From positions 1 through 64,000 of the forward strand of contig NZ_LNWY01000015.1 of the NCBI RefSeq assembly GCF_001681715.1: 64,000 nt of DNA. The letters are read 5' to 3'. Position 1 is the stretch's first letter. Each line of letters starts with the position of its first letter. Source of the stretch: Tritonibacter mobilis (GTDB lineage: Bacteria; Pseudomonadota; Alphaproteobacteria; Rhodobacterales; Rhodobacteraceae). The translations under genes and the position numbers were made by a program. Of this stretch, positions 1-7,087 are shown in pieces. The notes beneath the pieces are model-generated. The model was not told where the DNA came from, made no database searches, and saw only the letters and a program-made list of their open reading frames with translations.

Positions 1-712
1 TGCGCAGCGGAATATCGAGCTGGGGATGATCGTAGAGATCCTCGAACCAGATCGTGCCGGTCTTACCCTGACGCGTGACGGAAACCTGCGCAATCTCAGG
101 TTCGATCGCAACACCACCCGCCTGTGCCAGCATCGTGGCGAGCGTCCGGGTGGGGCGCTCAATCGGGTAGACGCCTTGCGCGCCGACCGCACCGGTGAGG
201 CTCACAGTGGCCCCATCGCCCGCCATACGGCGCACCTGTACTTGCGGATCGGGGGTCTGATCTTCGAGCTTTTTGGTGATGGCTTCACGCAGCTGCTCGG
301 GCGTGTTGCCGGAGGCGCGCACGCGGCCCGCGTAGGGCACAAAGATATAGCCCGCACCATCGACCTGCACTTCTTCCAGCAGGGTGGCATTGGCCCCTGC
401 GCTGGCCAGCAGCCCGTCATCGACGTTTTCCCAGATGGTCAGGCCGAGGATATCGCCGGGGCGGATGATGTCGGATGTCAGAACCGAGGCTTTGGTGAAT
501 TGGTCGGAAAAGCCAAGTGCGGGCACCACAGCGGTGGCGCGCGCAACGCGGTCATTCACGGATACCACAAAGGCGTCGCCCTGTTTCTGGACGGACCCTG
601 CAAAGATCTGACGTTTATTCGGGCCCACCTTGGGCAGCCCGCATGATGCTGCGAGGGCGACCGCAGCCAGCAAGGCCACGGGGCGCGCCCATCGTAAAGT
701 CATGGGTTTCAC
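1..712 (-). CDS. Polysaccharide export lipoprotein, Wza/KpsD-like (3' end cut by window edge)
   Basis: This frame runs off the left edge, so the C-terminus is missing. It has an N-terminal hydrophobic stretch ending in a lipobox (LAASC, Cys about residue 24), which predicts an outer-membrane lipoprotein. A poly-export (SLBB-containing) region follows: 'RPGDILGLTIWEN' and 'VDGAGYIFVPYAGRVRASG' are typical of Wza/KpsD polysaccharide export channels. I chose the GTG at 712 because GAGGAG lies 8 nt upstream (721-726); an in-frame ATG at 703 is the alternative. It lies 96 nt downstream of the kpsS-like gene on the same strand, which fits a capsule export operon. The family forms the outer-membrane exit pore for capsule or exopolysaccharide. 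Confidence 0.82.
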   Translation of the reverse strand, partial: MKPMTLRWARPVALLAAVALAASCGLPKVGPNKRQIFAGSVQKQGDAFVVSVNDRVARATAVVPALGFSDQFTKASVLTSDIIRPGDILGLTIWENVDDGLLASAGANATLLEEVQVDGAGYIFVPYAGRVRASGNTPEQLREAITKKLEDQTPDPQVQVRRMAGDGATVSLTGAVGAQGVYPIERPTRTLATMLAQAGGVAIEPEIAQVSVTRQGKTGTIWFEDLYDHPQLDIPLR

Positions 713-808
713 TGCTCGGTCTCCTCGACCTATGTTTATTTTGCCTCAAGTTTTGCGTCCAAATTAGCGAACTGTCACGTAAAAATCCAGTCGCGCTTGT
801 ATTTGGAG

Positions 809-2113
809 TCAGCTCACAACCCGCAAGTGTTGCCTTGGTGCTGCTGTCCCGCGCAGGAGCGCATCATAGGGATCATCGGCAGAGAGCATCATATCCACCA
901 CCTGCCGCAGCAATTGCCGCCGCCCGGAGCGGGAATAAAACCCGCCGGGAAACTGCGAGGTTTCCAACAGATAGCGGCGATATTGCTTGTAGGCGCGGCC
1001 ATCGGGGCGGGCAGGGGTGGCAAAGAACTCTGCAAGGCTTTGAGTCGAGGAAAATTCAGGCTTGTCATAGACCGCGCGGCCAAAGACCTTGAGCGGCAAG
1101 CCGCGCCAGAGCACCTGTTGACCGGCGGTGGAGTTGACGGTGACGGCGGTGCGGGCCTCGTTCAGAAGGCCTGCGAGCTTGCCTCCGCGCACATAGTGGA
1201 CCCGCCCCTCGACGCCATGTTCGGCCGCAAGCCGTTTGAGCGCGCGACGGATCGGGGCGCGGCCATCCTCAAGCGGATGCGCCTTGAACACCAGATGATG
1301 GTGGCGCGGCGCGCCCTCGGCAAAGCCAGCGACCACCACCTCAAGGAATTCGGTGATGGTCGAAAAGGGCGAATGGGCCTGAAAGGCGCTGTCATGCTCC
1401 AGCTGCAACAGCGCCAGATGATAGGGAAAACCACCGCGCTTGATGCGGGCGGTGGCAAGGCGGCGGTGCAGCGCATGCAGCGGCATCATCAGCAGGCGGT
1501 TGAGATAGAGCTGGAATTCCTTGGTCACCGGCAGCGCGCGGTGGGGGCGGAAATTGCGGTAGCCCTGGTTCCAGAACATGACGAACCAGTGATAGAGCGC
1601 GCCGTAAATCACATGCTGGCGGGTGTCGCCCCAATGCGCAGGTGGCATCGGCATTTCCAAATCACTCTGCGCCAGTGCTCGCTCCATCTCGGCAACGGGC
1701 ATCTGCATCAGCCGAGAGTTGCCATTGGTGCCATCACGTTCATAAGTGACCCAATAGGGGCGCAGGTAGCCCTCTTCGAAGGTGTGAACCGTGACGCCCC
1801 GTGTGCGTGCAATTTCAACCGCATGGGCGTGAATGGGGCGGGTGTCGCCATAAAGCACGATATCGGTGACGGCGTGGTCCTCAAGCAAGGCCGAAAAGCG
1901 CGCAGGCCATGCCTCTAAGGTGTCGCGAAAGGCGATGTAGTTTGACTTATCCGGCCAAAACATCCGGTCGCCCGTGTTAAAGCCAACCCGGCGCACCTCG
2001 CAACCGGCAGCCCGGAGCATGCGCGCCAAGGCCCCAAAGAACGGCCCATGCGGGCCTTGCAAAAACAAGAAGCTACGGGTTTCAGTCGATCCGTGTGTCG
2101 ATCTCTTTGGCAT
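809..2113 (-). CDS. kpsS: Capsular polysaccharide export/Kdo-linker protein, KpsS family
   Basis: The 434-aa protein has the KpsS/Capsule_synth hallmarks: an N-terminal 'FLFLQGPHGPFFGALARML', then 'LYGDTRPIHAHAV' and 'HTFEEGYLRPYWVTYERDG'. Known KpsS proteins act in the cytoplasm and add the first beta-Kdo residue of the lipid linker that anchors group 2 type capsules. The length is close to that of the family. It is the first gene of a minus-strand pair with the Wza/KpsD-like lipoprotein gene, so a role in capsule assembly and export is likely. It diverges from ribE across about 296 nt. No strong Shine-Dalgarno is visible before the ATG at 2113, so the start is uncertain by a few codons. Confidence 0.82.
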   Translation of the reverse strand: MPKRSTHGSTETRSFLFLQGPHGPFFGALARMLRAAGCEVRRVGFNTGDRMFWPDKSNYIAFRDTLEAWPARFSALLEDHAVTDIVLYGDTRPIHAHAVEIARTRGVTVHTFEEGYLRPYWVTYERDGTNGNSRLMQMPVAEMERALAQSDLEMPMPPAHWGDTRQHVIYGALYHWFVMFWNQGYRNFRPHRALPVTKEFQLYLNRLLMMPLHALHRRLATARIKRGGFPYHLALLQLEHDSAFQAHSPFSTITEFLEVVVAGFAEGAPRHHHLVFKAHPLEDGRAPIRRALKRLAAEHGVEGRVHYVRGGKLAGLLNEARTAVTVNSTAGQQVLWRGLPLKVFGRAVYDKPEFSSTQSLAEFFATPARPDGRAYKQYRRYLLETSQFPGGFYSRSGRRQLLRQVVDMMLSADDPYDALLRGTAAPRQHLRVVS

Positions 2114-2409
2114 CTGTGCTCGATCCGATAGTCACATGGGTCGGGCGTGGCCATTCTGATGCGGCCTGTCGAGAGGGTGTTTGATCTCGCCCGTGTTCAC
2201 GCGTTCTGGTTTGTTTTACGGTGTCTTTGCTGAAAACCTAATCTTGGTAAAGTCTGTTAAACCTAAACTAGAGCAAAAGTATGACCAATTGCCTTATGGG
2301 GCACAGAGAGCCTCTTGAGCCGGAGGCGGGCAGGGGCTAGCTCTGGTGGGAAGGCGTCCGCAAGACAGGGGCGCGGCACTCTCAAGCGGCACTATCAAGG
2401 AGTTCGCCC
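2114..2409. other. Divergent intergenic region kpsS/ribE
   Basis: About 296 nt separate the capsule gene from ribE. The middle (about 2205-2300) is AT-rich and is the likely promoter zone. I looked for an FMN riboswitch (RFN element) before ribE and could not recognise its conserved blocks. A Shine-Dalgarno AAGGAG precedes the ribE ATG. Confidence 0.5.
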
Positions 2410-3015
2410 ATGTTTACCGGGATCATCACCGATGTGGGAACCATCACCGAGCTGGAACAGACCGGCGACCTGCGCGCCCGCATCCAGACGGCCTATGACA
2501 CCGGCAGCATCGACATGGGGGCGTCAATCGCCTCGGATGGGGTGTGCCTGACCGTGGTGGCGCTGGGGCCGGATTGGTATGACGTGCAGATCTCGGCTGA
2601 GACTATTTCAAAAACCAACATTGATGGACGTGGCAATCACAAGGGCTGGTTTGTCGGCAAGCGGGTCAATCTGGAACGCGCGCTGAAGGTCGGCGACGAG
2701 CTGGGCGGCCATATCGTGTCGGGTCATGTGGATGGCGTGGCCGAAGTGGTCGAGATGCGCGATGAGGGCGACAGCACCCGCGTCACGCTGCGCGCGCCCA
2801 AGGATCTGGCGCGCTTTATTGCGCCCAAAGGCTCGGTTGCGCTCAATGGCACCTCGCTGACGGTGAATGAGGTGGAGGGCTGTGATTTTGGTATCAATTT
2901 CATCCCACATACCAAAGAGGTCACCACTTGGGGGGATGTCAGCGTCGGGGATCTGATCAACCTCGAGATCGACACGCTGGCCCGTTATGTGGCGCGCCTG
3001 CAGGAGAGCCTGTGA
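2410..3015 (+). CDS. ribE: Riboflavin synthase alpha subunit
   Basis: The 201-aa protein starts MFTGIITDVGTI, the invariant start of riboflavin synthase. It contains two tandem lumazine-binding halves of about 95 residues; the second begins near 'SGHVDGVAEV' and contains 'LNGTSLTVNEVEG'. The enzyme dismutates two 6,7-dimethyl-8-ribityllumazine molecules into riboflavin and the pyrimidinedione precursor, in the cytosol. It is the first gene of a rib cluster that continues with an unknown gene, ribBX, ribH and nusB. ribD, usually adjacent in Rhodobacteraceae, is not seen; two capsule genes lie upstream on the other strand instead. The stop codon overlaps the next start by one base. Confidence 0.95.
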   Translation: MFTGIITDVGTITELEQTGDLRARIQTAYDTGSIDMGASIASDGVCLTVVALGPDWYDVQISAETISKTNIDGRGNHKGWFVGKRVNLERALKVGDELGGHIVSGHVDGVAEVVEMRDEGDSTRVTLRAPKDLARFIAPKGSVALNGTSLTVNEVEGCDFGINFIPHTKEVTTWGDVSVGDLINLEIDTLARYVARLQESL

Positions 3016-3620
3016 TGTCGCGGGGCTCAGAACAGGGCACAGGGTCGATGCCGGGGCTGGGGCACAACGGTGGCCCCAGCATGGAGCCGGGCGTGCTGTG
3101 GCGCACCCATGCGTGGCGCTCGGCGCAAAAGAAACTGATGCCCAACACCATCCCCAAGCTGGTGCTGCAAATGCGCCTGAAACGGGCCGCCGAGCTGGGT
3201 ATGGACTATCAGACCTATGCAAAGGTGCGCCAGACCTCCGGTCAGGATGTGCTGGGGCTGTTGTTTTCTGCCAATGCGCTGCGTCTGTTGCGCGACCCGC
3301 ACCTGCCGGACCTTGAGCGCGCCGCACTGGCGCGCGTCGAACACGCAGGGCGCCTGGCGCTGATCTATCGCCCGCTCGCTCCGGAGGTGGTGGAGGCGGC
3401 CAATCCGGAGATTGATATCGCAGGGTCGGCTCCTGTCTTTACCGAAGGCTGGGGCGCGATGCGCGACAAGGTACAGAGTGTGATGCGTCAGCGTGGCTTG
3501 TCCGGGGCATCGGTCGTGGTGATCGGGGATGCGCCGCTGGAACGGGAATGGACCACAGCAGGCCGCGCCGCCGCCTACCTGAGCGCGGCGGAGTATTTTA
3601 AGAACGGCGCACACAACTAA
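3015..3620 (+). CDS. Conserved protein of unknown function inside the rib operon
   Basis: I do not recognise a characterised family for this 201-aa protein. The ATG at 3015 overlaps the ribE stop (TGATG), which implies translational coupling. The N-terminus carries 'MPGLGHNGGPSMEPG', a GHNGGP motif that recurs near the N-termini of small uncharacterised alphaproteobacterial proteins. The rest is soluble, mostly helical and basic (for example 'LMPNTIPKLVLQMRLKRAAELG'), followed by an alpha/beta-like tail with 'GASVVVIGDAPLER'. There is no signal peptide or membrane segment. Its position between ribE and ribBX suggests a flavin-related or simply co-transcribed role; this is inference from context. 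Confidence 0.75.
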   Translation: MSRGSEQGTGSMPGLGHNGGPSMEPGVLWRTHAWRSAQKKLMPNTIPKLVLQMRLKRAAELGMDYQTYAKVRQTSGQDVLGLLFSANALRLLRDPHLPDLERAALARVEHAGRLALIYRPLAPEVVEAANPEIDIAGSAPVFTEGWGAMRDKVQSVMRQRGLSGASVVVIGDAPLEREWTTAGRAAAYLSAAEYFKNGAHN

Positions 3621-4171
3621 GACCGGGGCGACCTCGTCTTGGCGCTCCGTTTGGTGGGTCATTTCATAATGTGCGACCTGTTGGCAGGCGTTCAAAGTAA
3701 AAGGGACGGCGCCGCCACAAAGGCGGAAATGGCCGGGGGTATCCCCCCGCGTGCTCAACGTTATCTCTGCACTGCTCCCCCGAAAGGGAAGCCGGCTCCT
3801 GGTGATGCCGAAGGTTTTAAATCCGGCGGATGATCGCGATCCCCGCCAATATACTGTTGTTTCCCTTAAGGCTGATAACCACTGCGTGCGCTTGGGGCGC
3901 AACGGGGATGCGAGGCGCTGCCTCGCGCTCCGGGATATTTGGGGTTAGAAGAAAGATCCGGCCCTCATATTCTTCTAACGACAAATATCCTGGGGTGAAT
4001 TGGCCAAAGGCCAAGAGGGGCAAAGCCCCTGTGAGTGGTGCCGGTTGCGCACCCGCATGTGCCGCTTGCAGGGCTGGTATTTGCGCCGCGTGTGAGCTAT
4101 CCCGACGGGGACAATCGTGGCGCGGACAGGTCATCCGACCCTGCGCCCCATCAGTGAAAGGCCAGTTGCAG
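3621..4171 (+). other. Long intergenic region within the rib cluster
   Basis: A gap of about 550 nt separates the unknown gene from ribBX. Its second half holds the 124-bp palindromic repeat at 3907-4030. I found no convincing gene; short open frames here lack ribosome sites and known motifs. ribBX may therefore have its own promoter in the last 140 nt. Confidence 0.5.
3907..4030 (+). repeat. 124-bp composite palindromic intergenic repeat, copy A
   Basis: The element is built of four consecutive inverted repeats: GCGAGGC/GCCTCGC; a long stem with GGATATTTG paired to CAAATATCC, continuing as GTTAGAAGAA paired to TTCTTCTAAC; TTGGCC/GGCCAA; and GGGGC/GCCCC. An equally long copy (124 bp, same orientation) lies at 21087-21210. 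Most differences between the copies fall in the apical loop of the long stem, while the arms are nearly unchanged, which indicates a structured repeat. It has no coding content. Confidence 0.8.
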
Positions 4172-5296
4172 ATGAGCTATGAGACGCCCGGCCCTGTCGA
4201 GTCTGAGTTGCGCGACGCCATCAGCCCCATCGAGGAGATCATCGCCGCCGCCCGTGCGGGGAAGATGTATATCCTGGTGGATCATGAGGACCGCGAAAAC
4301 GAGGGTGATCTGATCATCGCGGCGGAGTTTGCCGATGCGGATGCGATCAACTTCATGGCCACCCACGGGCGCGGGCTTATTTGTCTGCCGATGACCGCCG
4401 AGCGGATCGACCGGCTGGGGTTGCCGATGATGGCGGTGAATAATTCCTCGCGCCATGAGACGGCATTCACCGTGTCGATCGAGGCGCGTGAGGGGGTGGA
4501 TACCGGGATCTCGGCTGCGGATCGGGCGCTGACCGTGGCCACCGCCATTAATGAGCAAAATACCATGGCTGCGATTGCCACGCCGGGCCATGTGTTCCCC
4601 TTGCGGGCCAAGCGGGGCGGCGTGCTGGTCCGCGCTGGCCATACCGAAGCCTCGGTTGATATTTCGCGCATTGCGGGGCTGGATCCTTCGGCCGTGATCT
4701 GCGAGATCATGAAAGACGATGGCACCATGGCGCGGCTGCCGGATCTGGTGGAGTTTGCCAAAACCCACGACATGAAGATCGGCACGATTTCCGATCTGAT
4801 CGCCTATCGTGCCAAGAATGACAATCTGGTGGATGAGACCGCGCGCAAGACCGTGACCTCGGAATATGGCGGCGCGTGGGAAATGCGGATCTTTACTGAC
4901 CAGACCCATGATGTGGAACACGTCGTGCTGATCAAGGGCGACATCTCCACGCCCGAGCCTGTGCTCACACGGACCCATGCGCTGCATGAGGCCTCTGACC
5001 TGTTGGGGCTGGGGCCAAAACCGGCGGGCGAGTTGCCCAAGGCGATGCAGCTGGTGGCCGAAGAGGGGCGCGGGGTGGTGTGCCTGTTCCGCCAGCCGCG
5101 CAATGCGCTCTATGCCTCGGATGAGGACGGGGTGCGCACGATCAAGCAAACCGGTCTTGGCGCGCAAATTCTCAATAAACTCGGCATTGAAGAGCTGATC
5201 CTGCTCACCGACTCGCCGGAAACCAAATATGTTGGGCTGGATGCCTATGGGCTGTCGATCGTCGGCACCCGTCCCATCCTGTCCAGTGACAGCTAA
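4172..5296 (+). CDS. ribB: 3,4-dihydroxy-2-butanone 4-phosphate synthase with degenerate GTP cyclohydrolase II-like domain (RibBX type)
   Basis: The 374-aa protein has a complete RibB domain at about residues 15-215: 'DHEDRENEGD' (37-46), 'ATPGHVFPL', 'GHTEA' (156-160) and 'ICEIM' (176-180). It makes the four-carbon unit of riboflavin from ribulose 5-phosphate. Residues about 225-370 align with GTP cyclohydrolase II ('AEEGRGVVCLF', 'LLTDSPETKYVGL'). However, the zinc-binding cysteine block (E. coli RibA Cys54, 65, 67) is replaced by 'RTHALHEASDLLG', which has no cysteine. This matches the published RibBX variant, in which the C-terminal domain lacks cyclohydrolase activity. The start is the ATG at 4172; a GTG at 4154 is the alternative. 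ribH follows 14 nt later. Confidence 0.92.
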   Translation: MSYETPGPVESELRDAISPIEEIIAAARAGKMYILVDHEDRENEGDLIIAAEFADADAINFMATHGRGLICLPMTAERIDRLGLPMMAVNNSSRHETAFTVSIEAREGVDTGISAADRALTVATAINEQNTMAAIATPGHVFPLRAKRGGVLVRAGHTEASVDISRIAGLDPSAVICEIMKDDGTMARLPDLVEFAKTHDMKIGTISDLIAYRAKNDNLVDETARKTVTSEYGGAWEMRIFTDQTHDVEHVVLIKGDISTPEPVLTRTHALHEASDLLGLGPKPAGELPKAMQLVAEEGRGVVCLFRQPRNALYASDEDGVRTIKQTGLGAQILNKLGIEELILLTDSPETKYVGLDAYGLSIVGTRPILSSDS

Positions 5297-5310
5297 AGGA
5301 GGCCTGCGTC

Positions 5311-5835
5311 ATGGCCGGACAAGAAAGCCACTACATCCTGCCGCGCCCGGAATTCGACAAACCGGTGAAGCTGCTGATCGTGGTGTCGCCCTATTACAAG
5401 GACATCGCCGACAATATGGTTGCCGGTGCGGTGGCCGAGATCGAGGCCGTGGGCGGCTCTTATGAGGTGGTCGAGGTCCCCGGCGCGCTGGAAGTGCCCA
5501 CAGCCATTGGCATTTCGGACCGGGCGTCGAACTTTGACGGCTATGTGGCGCTGGGCTGTGTGATCCGTGGCGAGACCACCCATTACGACACGGTTTGTAA
5601 TGACAGCTCGCGCGCCTTGCAGCTCTTGGGTCTTCAGGGGCTGTGCATCGGCAATGGCATCCTGACGGTCGAGAACCGCCAGCAGGCTGAGGTGCGTGCC
5701 GATCCCAAGGATCAAAACAAGGGGGGCGGCGCGGCGGCTGCGGCCTTGCATCTGATCGCGCTCGCGCGTAAGTGGGGCGCCCAGACCAAGGGTGTAGGAT
5801 TCAAACCTGCCTCCGACTCTTACCGGCTCGCCTGA
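5311..5835 (+). CDS. ribH: 6,7-dimethyl-8-ribityllumazine synthase
   Basis: The 174-aa lumazine synthase contains 'LLIVVSPYYKDIADNMVAGA' near the N-terminus, the family motif 'EVPGALEVPTAI' and 'GYVALGCVIRGETTHYD', followed by 'GILTVENRQQAEVRA' with the substrate-loop glutamate and arginine. It condenses the ribE by-product pyrimidinedione with dihydroxybutanone phosphate, the product of the ribBX enzyme, to give lumazine. The family assembles into pentamers or 60-mer shells in the cytosol. AGGAGG precedes the ATG. The gene lies 14 nt after ribBX and 23 nt before nusB, so it is clearly in one operon. Confidence 0.94.
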   Translation: MAGQESHYILPRPEFDKPVKLLIVVSPYYKDIADNMVAGAVAEIEAVGGSYEVVEVPGALEVPTAIGISDRASNFDGYVALGCVIRGETTHYDTVCNDSSRALQLLGLQGLCIGNGILTVENRQQAEVRADPKDQNKGGGAAAAALHLIALARKWGAQTKGVGFKPASDSYRLA

Positions 5836-5858
5836 TTTTAACAACGGATCCCTCGCTC

Positions 5859-6353
5859 ATGACCTCCAAAGACGCCCCGAAACCGGGCCAGAAACCGGGA
5901 AAAAACAAGACGCAGGCGCGCTCTGCTGCCCGTCTTTATGCGGTGCAGGCGCTGTTTCAGATGGAGCAGAGCGACCAGAGCACCAATAAGGTGATCGTGG
6001 AGTTTGAGGATCATCGTTTCGGCGCGACCTATGAGGGCGATGAATATGCCGAGGGCGACACCAAGCTGTTTCGCAAGCTGGTGAACGATGCGGTGAATTA
6101 TCAGGCAAAGATCGACCAGATGACCGATCGCGCGCTGGTGGCGAAATGGCCGATTGCCCGCATCGACCCAACCCTGCGGGCGCTGTTTCGTGCAGCGGGC
6201 GCGGAGTTTGTCGAGAGCGATACGCCGGTCAAAGTGGTGATCAACGAATACGTCGATATTGCGCGCGCCTTCTTCCCGGAAGGGCGCGAGGCGAGCTTTG
6301 TCAACGCAGTGCTGGACCATATGGCACGCGAAGCAAAGCCCGAGGCGTTCTGA
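5859..6353 (+). CDS. nusB: Transcription antitermination factor NusB
   Basis: The 164-aa protein has a basic N-terminal tail, then 'ARSAARLYAVQALFQME', the NusB RNA-binding helix region, and the C-terminal motif 'VVINEYVDIARAFFPEG...FVNAVLDHMA' that defines the family. NusB binds boxA RNA with S10 (NusE) and promotes antitermination in rRNA operons. ribH-nusB linkage is a widespread bacterial arrangement. The ATG at 5859 is taken because the family N-terminus fits there. A hairpin with a T-run (6404-6435) closes the operon. Confidence 0.94.
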   Translation: MTSKDAPKPGQKPGKNKTQARSAARLYAVQALFQMEQSDQSTNKVIVEFEDHRFGATYEGDEYAEGDTKLFRKLVNDAVNYQAKIDQMTDRALVAKWPIARIDPTLRALFRAAGAEFVESDTPVKVVINEYVDIARAFFPEGREASFVNAVLDHMAREAKPEAF

Positions 6354-6403
6354 CAGTCAGCCTGTCAGACAGGGCGAAGAAACGACGCAAAACAGTTCTA
6401 ATG

Positions 6404-6435
6404 AGGCGCATGACGATGGGTCCTGCGCCTTTTTT
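6404..6435 (+). terminator. Rho-independent terminator after nusB
   Basis: AGGCGCA (6404-6410) pairs with TGCGCCT (6424-6430) over a 13-nt loop and is followed directly by TTTTT. It sits 50 nt after the nusB stop. Confidence 0.7.
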
Positions 6436-6630
6436 CATTGAAACCTGAGAGCTTAGCGCCAGTTCATAGTCCGATTGGCGCGGATTGCATGCTTTTTAAT
6501 CAGCAATTTGCGTTGGCAGCAAAAAGCTGCCAGCTTGCAAGTACTGGACACCTCTGCCCGTCACAGGGCTGAGGCGGTCCTGCCCGGAAACGAAAACGCC
6601 CCAAAAGGGCTGCCAGAAACAGGAGGGGAC

Positions 6631-7047
6631 ATGTTTCACAAAGTAGTCGTGCCAGTGGACCTGGCGCATGAAGCCGCATTGCAGAAAGCTCTGCAAGTGG
6701 CTGCAACAATGGCAAAAACCCATGCCGCAGAGGTGTGTTATGTGGGGGTGGCCTCGGCCAGTCCCAGTGCACTTGCCCGCAGCCCTGCGGAATACAAGGC
6801 AAAGCTGGAGAGTTTTGCCCAGAGCCAAGCAGCGCAATATGCGATCAAGGCCAGCGCCCATGCCATCATGAGCCACGACCCGGCAACCGATCTCAATAAG
6901 GCGCTGGAGGCTGCCATTGCGGATCTGCAGGCGGATCTGGTGGTGATGGCGACCCATGTGCCGAATATCTCGGATTACATCTGGGCCGGTCACGGCGCCC
7001 ATGTTGCAGCGCACAGCACCGCATCGGTGCTCTTGGTGCGTGATTGA
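6631..7047 (+). CDS. Universal stress protein, UspA family
   Basis: The 138-aa single Usp domain begins 'MFHKVVVPVDLAHEAALQKAL' (strand 1 and the first helix) and ends 'HSTASVLLVRD', the usual last strand. 'ADLVVMATHVPN' is the conserved fourth strand. The nucleotide-binding glycine/serine loop near 'WAGHGAHVAAHST' is only partly like the ATP-binding G-2x-G-9x-G(S/T) consensus, so ATP binding is uncertain. AGGAGG precedes the ATG. It lies 40 nt upstream of a BCCT transporter gene, probably in one transcript; Usp proteins next to osmolyte transporters (for example TeaD in Halomonas) can modulate transport, which makes that role plausible here. Confidence 0.85.
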   Translation: MFHKVVVPVDLAHEAALQKALQVAATMAKTHAAEVCYVGVASASPSALARSPAEYKAKLESFAQSQAAQYAIKASAHAIMSHDPATDLNKALEAAIADLQADLVVMATHVPNISDYIWAGHGAHVAAHSTASVLLVRD

Positions 7048-7087
7048 CTGACATAGAATTGAAACTCCGAAACGAAAGGCGGTACCT

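Noticed and set aside
2200-2409. FMN riboswitch before ribE
   Set aside because: I searched for the conserved RFN blocks and did not find them. A covariance search would decide.
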